Assembly (NCBI RefSeq): GCF_954871325.1
Contig: NC_088779.1
Location: 12,526,846-12,590,845 of the forward strand
Source of the DNA: Gordionus sp. m RMFG-2023
Taxonomy: Eukaryota > Nematomorpha > Gordioida > Chordodea > Parachordodidae
Reading direction: 5' to 3'
Length of the DNA: 64,000 bases
Made by a program: the position numbers and the translations under genes. How positions within the stretch are numbered: the stretch's first letter is position 1; each line of letters begins with the position of its first letter. Of this stretch, positions 61,301-64,000 are shown one piece after another. Under the pieces are notes generated by a model. It did no database searches. It was given only the letters and a program-made list of their open reading frames with translations, and was not told the DNA's origin.

Positions 61301-63239
61301 ACATCGTTCTGGGCGGCCTATAAACATTTCGAGGGATTTACCGGTTTTTGCATTTGGCGTTTTGCCATGAATAATCAAAACATTTGCTAGATTAAGCTGG
61401 TCTGGAGTCCCACATCTCCTCTTTGCATAGAAACGCGTCTTTATCATACGAATGTAGTTAGCCAACCCATTCTATTTGGGACTGGGGCGGACCTAAAAGG
61501 TTTATGTTTTTAAAAAGAAACATTTTAGTTCTGATCCGCTAAACTGAGCACCGTTATCTGAAACAATGTTGAGAGGTAACTCAAATCTAGCGAAATAATT
61601 TCATTATTTATTATACTCGCCGAATTAATATATGTCCCATTCTCGCCTCCAGTTCAAAGATTTAGATAGTCTTAAGAATTTATAGAAATAAAATGATTTT
61701 ATTTAAATATATGAATTGATATTATAAAGCATGAATAAATATTTTAATCGTATCACTTTATATATTAAAATAAATAACAATTAAATTGATATCTAAAATA
61801 AGAAATTCGATTACATTAATAAAGTAATCGATATACGATACATTACAAAGGCGTTTGAATTTTGCGTTATATTTCAAATAATTTATCACTAATCGCATTG
61901 TGCAAATTGAAGAACTTTATTTTGCGTTGATATTTAAAAAAAACCAAAAACTATTTTATTATTTATTAATATCAGAGACCTACAGAAATGACATTTGCAC
62001 AGCACAGCCCGGATTTTTTTTTTTAAAAAAAAATTTCTGCCCGGCTCAGATTTTATATTTTTAGGCCCGGCATGGCCCGCATTTTTTTAAAAAAATACAT
62101 TAAATTTATTTTTAACTAATGGCGATTTTAAAATATAAGTCCCAACCCGGATATTTTTTTTTATAAAAAAATTTAGCCCCGACCCGCATTTAAAATTTTT
62201 TTTAGCGGTCAGGGTATAAATACGGCCCGGCCCGGCCCATGCTTAAAACCGGGCCTTTAGGTCCAATTCATATGTTTTTATAAACGCTCAAAAGAACTTT
62301 AAAATCCCCATATAAAAATGAAAAGAATATACATTTTCAGAGGGGAGGGCATATACCCTCATGTACCCAGCATAGATATCACCTGGTTAAAATTTCAAAA
62401 AATGAATTGTACAATTCAACGATTTTATTGAAATTCGAAAACAAAGTCATAATTTAAATGAGTAGAAAATAAATGTATCACTAATACAGAAAAATTTAAA
62501 TATTTGATTAACACCTCTTTTAAATAAAATGAATCTTTTGAATATTCATAATGGTTAATACATTAATCGTCGATTATATTATATAATATCGTATATAATT
62601 TGGAATTTCCAATTAATTAAATAGGAGTTTTATATTATAACTTAAATTAACATATCAGAAACCTGCAAGTCTAGCCAAAAGTATGATCTAAATAAAAATC
62701 CGGGCTTAAAAATAAATTAAAAACTCCAACGTGCCAAATTTTTTTAAAGGATTTTATAAATTTTATCGATTAACTAAGTTAAAAAATCCTACTACATTCG
62801 ATTATTAATATTCATTTTGGAACTATTTACAAAATTATTTAGGTTTAAATCTGACCCAGTCAATATAACATCTGCAGGTCTTTGATATTTATTATTAATT
62901 TGTGTATGTGCATCCTTATTTTGTTTTAGATATTTTTTTTAACATCCTGATTATATTACAATAGAAAATATTACCCAAAATACGATATTTCAAGAGCTTA
63001 TCATTTATTATGGTTATCCAAATTGGCTTTGTATTTGAATGACTTAAGCAACGCCAAAAATTATGCAAATCAAGTTTGCTTTATAATAATTAAATTTATT
63101 AATATTATATATATAGTGTATGGAAATTATTGATATAGCATATCCTCTAGAAGCCGTACAACATTTAGACAATTTTGAATCAATATTATCAAATATAAAA
63201 TATAATTTATCACACATTCTGTCCCAATTGAATTTTTAA
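46315..63239 (+). CDS. SMYD: SMYD-family MYND-SET methyltransferase, 10 exons
   Basis: A SET-domain protein of the SMYD type, expected to methylate lysines using S-adenosylmethionine. Exons: 46315-46415, 46629-46695, 46738-46857, 58115-58336, 58395-58462, 58523-58646, 58691-58853, 59616-59907, 62965-63073, 63117-63239. All junctions are GT-AG, phases agree, and the total is 1389 bases (462 aa, typical). The MYND finger is complete: C30, C33, C42, C45, C51, C55, a His at 63 or 65, C67. Then come FNELVSHYDNIS, ILINSYSILDEEL, the SET core NHSC (198-201), IRYIDP (237-242), the post-SET CAC..C (261, 263, 266) and a helical C-terminal TPR-like region (SKLALYLNDLSNAKNYANQ). The exon 6/7 junction is the least certain: it adds about seven residues. 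The start is short compared with relatives. Intron 3 (11.3 kb) and intron 8 (3.1 kb) are filled with mobile elements; intron 7 is 0.76 kb and the rest are 43-213 bases. Confidence 0.9.
47994..48371 (-). repeat. 3' LTR of the gypsy element
   Basis: About 378 bases, beginning TGTCTTAGTATG on the minus strand and ending CACTTAAAAA. Nearly identical to 53809-54184; the differences are a few substitutions and one TA-microsatellite length change. Confidence 0.93.
53777..53804 (-). other. Primer-binding site with tRNA T-arm similarity
   Basis: On the plus strand CCAGGTTCGAATCCTGG is a perfect tRNA T-arm (5-base stem, 7-base loop with TTCGAAT), followed by a 7-base acceptor half, a discriminator base and TCA in place of CCA. 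On the minus strand this is a primer-binding site (TGACCGTTCTCCC...) just after the 5' LTR. The similarity runs about 28 bases, longer than the usual 18. No complete tRNA precedes it, so it is not a tRNA gene. Confidence 0.75.
53809..54184 (-). repeat. 5' LTR of the gypsy element
   Basis: About 376 bases, the partner of 47994-48371. The primer-binding site lies four bases beyond its inner edge. Confidence 0.93.
54280..54540. repeat. CCCGG-rich dispersed repeat, copy 1
   Basis: Begins near CAGAGCCCTGCAGAGG and ends near GGCCTGCAACTCTCTG, so short CAGAG-type inverted ends can be seen. Inside, GGCCCGG, GCCCGG and CCCGGG motifs alternate with T/A runs and the phrase CTAATGGCGATTT. The same family is at 61975-62270. 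It may be a small hAT-like MITE. Confidence 0.6.
55135..55250 (+). repeat. Dispersed repeat, copy B
   Basis: A diverged copy of 12780-12915, with AAATAGATAA, GTTATTGCTAAATAT, GTATAACATTAAA and AAGTAAATAT in the same order. Confidence 0.5.
55900..57000 (-). pseudogene. Old DIRS-like RT fossil in SMYD intron 3
   Basis: Minus-strand traces CFCVKFDHRAIENN, CSPIFFIPKANGKPKIIS, AFFSIPL and NITNIIHDLCAL line up in order with FCPKFDNQAIAGN, CSPLFLIPKKDG, AFYSIPL and NIVLDLCAK of the GC-rich element at 20982-23982. It is therefore an older copy of the same family, heavily degraded and now as AT-rich as its surroundings. Confidence 0.75.
57012..57223. mobile_element. TAGTGTTGTTAA-family MITE, copy 2
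   Basis: A 212-base near-palindrome ending GTTTAACAACACTA, with the left end slightly diverged (TTTTGTTGTTAAACGG) and the shared internal GATTTTGCTCATAGATGGTA. No intact target duplication. It sits next to the DIRS-like fossil in SMYD intron 3. Confidence 0.8.
57230..58114. other. Last part of SMYD intron 3, no element assigned
   Basis: A GC-moderate stretch to about 57.62 kb may be more of the DIRS-like fossil. After that it is plain AT-rich intron up to the acceptor at 58114. No further feature is seen. Confidence 0.4.
59908..61040. other. First part of SMYD intron 8
   Basis: No recognised gene. A stretch at about 60.05-60.45 kb has moderate G+C and short open pieces (for example GHVKGMQADGRVRTSKEV) that may be retroelement debris; I cannot assign it. 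Confidence 0.4.
61050..61640 (-). pseudogene. Ty3/gypsy integrase fossil in SMYD intron 8
   Basis: Minus-strand traces: IVSDNGAQFSG (about 61570-61535), then LANVLIIHGKTPNAKTGKSL and EMFIGR (about 61400-61310), the integrase core and the region after it (family forms SDNG.QF and YR.TPH..TG.SP.E...GR). Broken and AT-drifted. No LTRs were found. Confidence 0.7.
61975..62270. repeat. CCCGG-rich dispersed repeat, copy 2
   Basis: Same family as 54280-54540: starts CAGAGACCTACAGAAATG, with repeated GGCCCGG, GCCCGGCTC and CCCGACCCG motifs and the shared CTAATGGCGATTTTAAA. The GC-rich words stand out against poly-A/T spacers. Confidence 0.6.
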
Positions 63240-63489
63240 ATAAATAAAATTTTTATTAGCGTCTAATAATTTATCATTCATTTTCGTATGCATTATATAA
63301 AATATAAATACAAAATTTTACATGTAATGTACAATAAATTTCTTTCTTTATTTTGATTGTTATTTAGACATGAAATAATGTATAATATCATTAAATTACA
63401 TTAAAATAATAAATAAAATGATGTCCCAAAACAAGATAGTTATATCTGAACCATATTTAAAATAAATAAGGTGTTTATTATAAAGACCC

Positions 63490-63749
63490 TCACTCATGCA
63501 TTTGATCAATTGGATTTTCTTCTTGTCCATCATGTTCATGGGGGGATTTTATTGAATCTTCATCACCAACGGCAGAAGAGGTCTCATGTAGTAAAACGTA
63601 CTCTCTAGTACTAAACCCAAACTTGAGGACGTCGCCTTCCATCAACTCGTAATATCGACTGGCCTCAATGGGTTTATTGTTCAGGAAAGTACCGTTAGCA
63701 GAGCCTAGATCGATTATGTAGGGTTTGACCTGGATTCGCCTTTTTTTAC
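63490..63749 (-). CDS. SNIP1: SNIP1 C-terminal exon (FHA domain), partial
   Basis: The last exon of a Smad nuclear-interacting protein 1 homologue, a nuclear FHA-domain protein associated with RNA processing and small-RNA biogenesis. The 85 residues visible include KPYIIDLGSANGTFLNN (the FHA core with the conserved G-S-x-NGTF pattern), RYYELMEGDVLKFGFS and the SNIP1-type signature REYVLLHE, then an acidic tail to the stop at 63490. The exon starts after an acceptor (TTTTACAG) at 63750, in phase 1. Upstream exons lie beyond the window, and a MITE sits in the intron. It is convergent with SMYD, with stops 250 bases apart. Confidence 0.9.
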
Positions 63750-63866
63750 CTGTAAAATATAAAAATTATTATCCTCAATGTTAAATAATTTCATTTATGA
63801 AAAAAGATACACCAATATCTACTTGTTATTGGGCCAATACTTTAATTTTAAACTGATACCAGTGAC

Positions 63867-64000
63867 TAGTGTTGTTAATCGGCTTATTTTGAGCCGATTT
63901 TTAAAAACGTCTAATTCAATATTTTATTAGGAAAAATATTATGCAAGCCTCTAGATTTTGCTCATAGAAAGAACAAAGGTCTAGACATATATTATCGAAA
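63867..64000. mobile_element. TAGTGTTGTTAA-family MITE, copy 3 (cut by window end)
   Basis: Starts TAGTGTTGTTAATCGGC and continues with AATATTATGCAAGCCT and GATTTTGCTCATAGA, as in the 27281 copy. The right half is outside the window. It lies in a SNIP1 intron. Confidence 0.8.

Noticed and set aside
61061-61390. Plus-strand frames of about 100 codons
   Set aside because: Antisense of an integrase fossil on the minus strand.

Overview
This window is AT-rich eukaryotic DNA, roughly three-quarters A+T by eye, from a metazoan. Host genes have spliced exons with GT-AG introns of only about 40-60 bases, except where mobile elements have swollen individual introns to several kilobases. The gene set (a rhodopsin-type GPCR, an M1 aminopeptidase, GSKIP, a SMYD protein, SNIP1) is animal. 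Tiny introns plus extreme AT bias would suit a small-bodied invertebrate such as a rotifer or orthonectid, but nothing here fixes the lineage.

Layout. 1-13.9 kb: one intact single-exon GPCR (6501-7679, minus), a broken paralogue (4521-4790) cut off by a foldback element (about 2.1-4.5 kb), and two clear MITEs with TTAA and TA target duplications. 13.9-15.5 kb: a near-palindromic element with a 9-base target duplication. 16.87-30.20 kb: a 13.3-kb composite bounded by inverted arrays of a TCGCGA motif, with a minisatellite-filled foldback core. This composite holds several nested guests: an LTR element with a 5-base target duplication, which encloses an unusually GC-rich DIRS-like gag/RT-RNase H element and a hAT MITE with a perfect 8-base target duplication; another hAT MITE; and a decayed hAT with a BED finger and two small introns.

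30.6-42.9 kb (minus): a complete eight-exon M1 aminopeptidase gene. All splice phases agree and the coding length is 2919 bases (972 aa). Two of its introns have grown to 2.7 and 5.3 kb around retroelement fossils. 43.6-44.4 kb: a dead mariner-type transposase. 45.9-63.2 kb (plus): GSKIP (single exon), then only 23 bases later the start of a ten-exon SMYD (MYND-SET) gene, 462 aa with all phases matching. Its third intron (11.3 kb) contains a hAT element that was itself split by a young Ty3/gypsy element (LTRs about 1% apart); its eighth intron (3.1 kb) holds an integrase fossil. 63.5-63.7 kb (minus): the last exon of SNIP1 (FHA domain), convergent with SMYD and running off the window.

The genes do not form a pathway: they are housekeeping or signalling genes in a landscape shaped by serial transposon insertion. 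The strongest candidates for something undescribed are the TCGCGA-array-bounded foldback family and the GC-rich DIRS-like element, which shows no recombinase or integrase.
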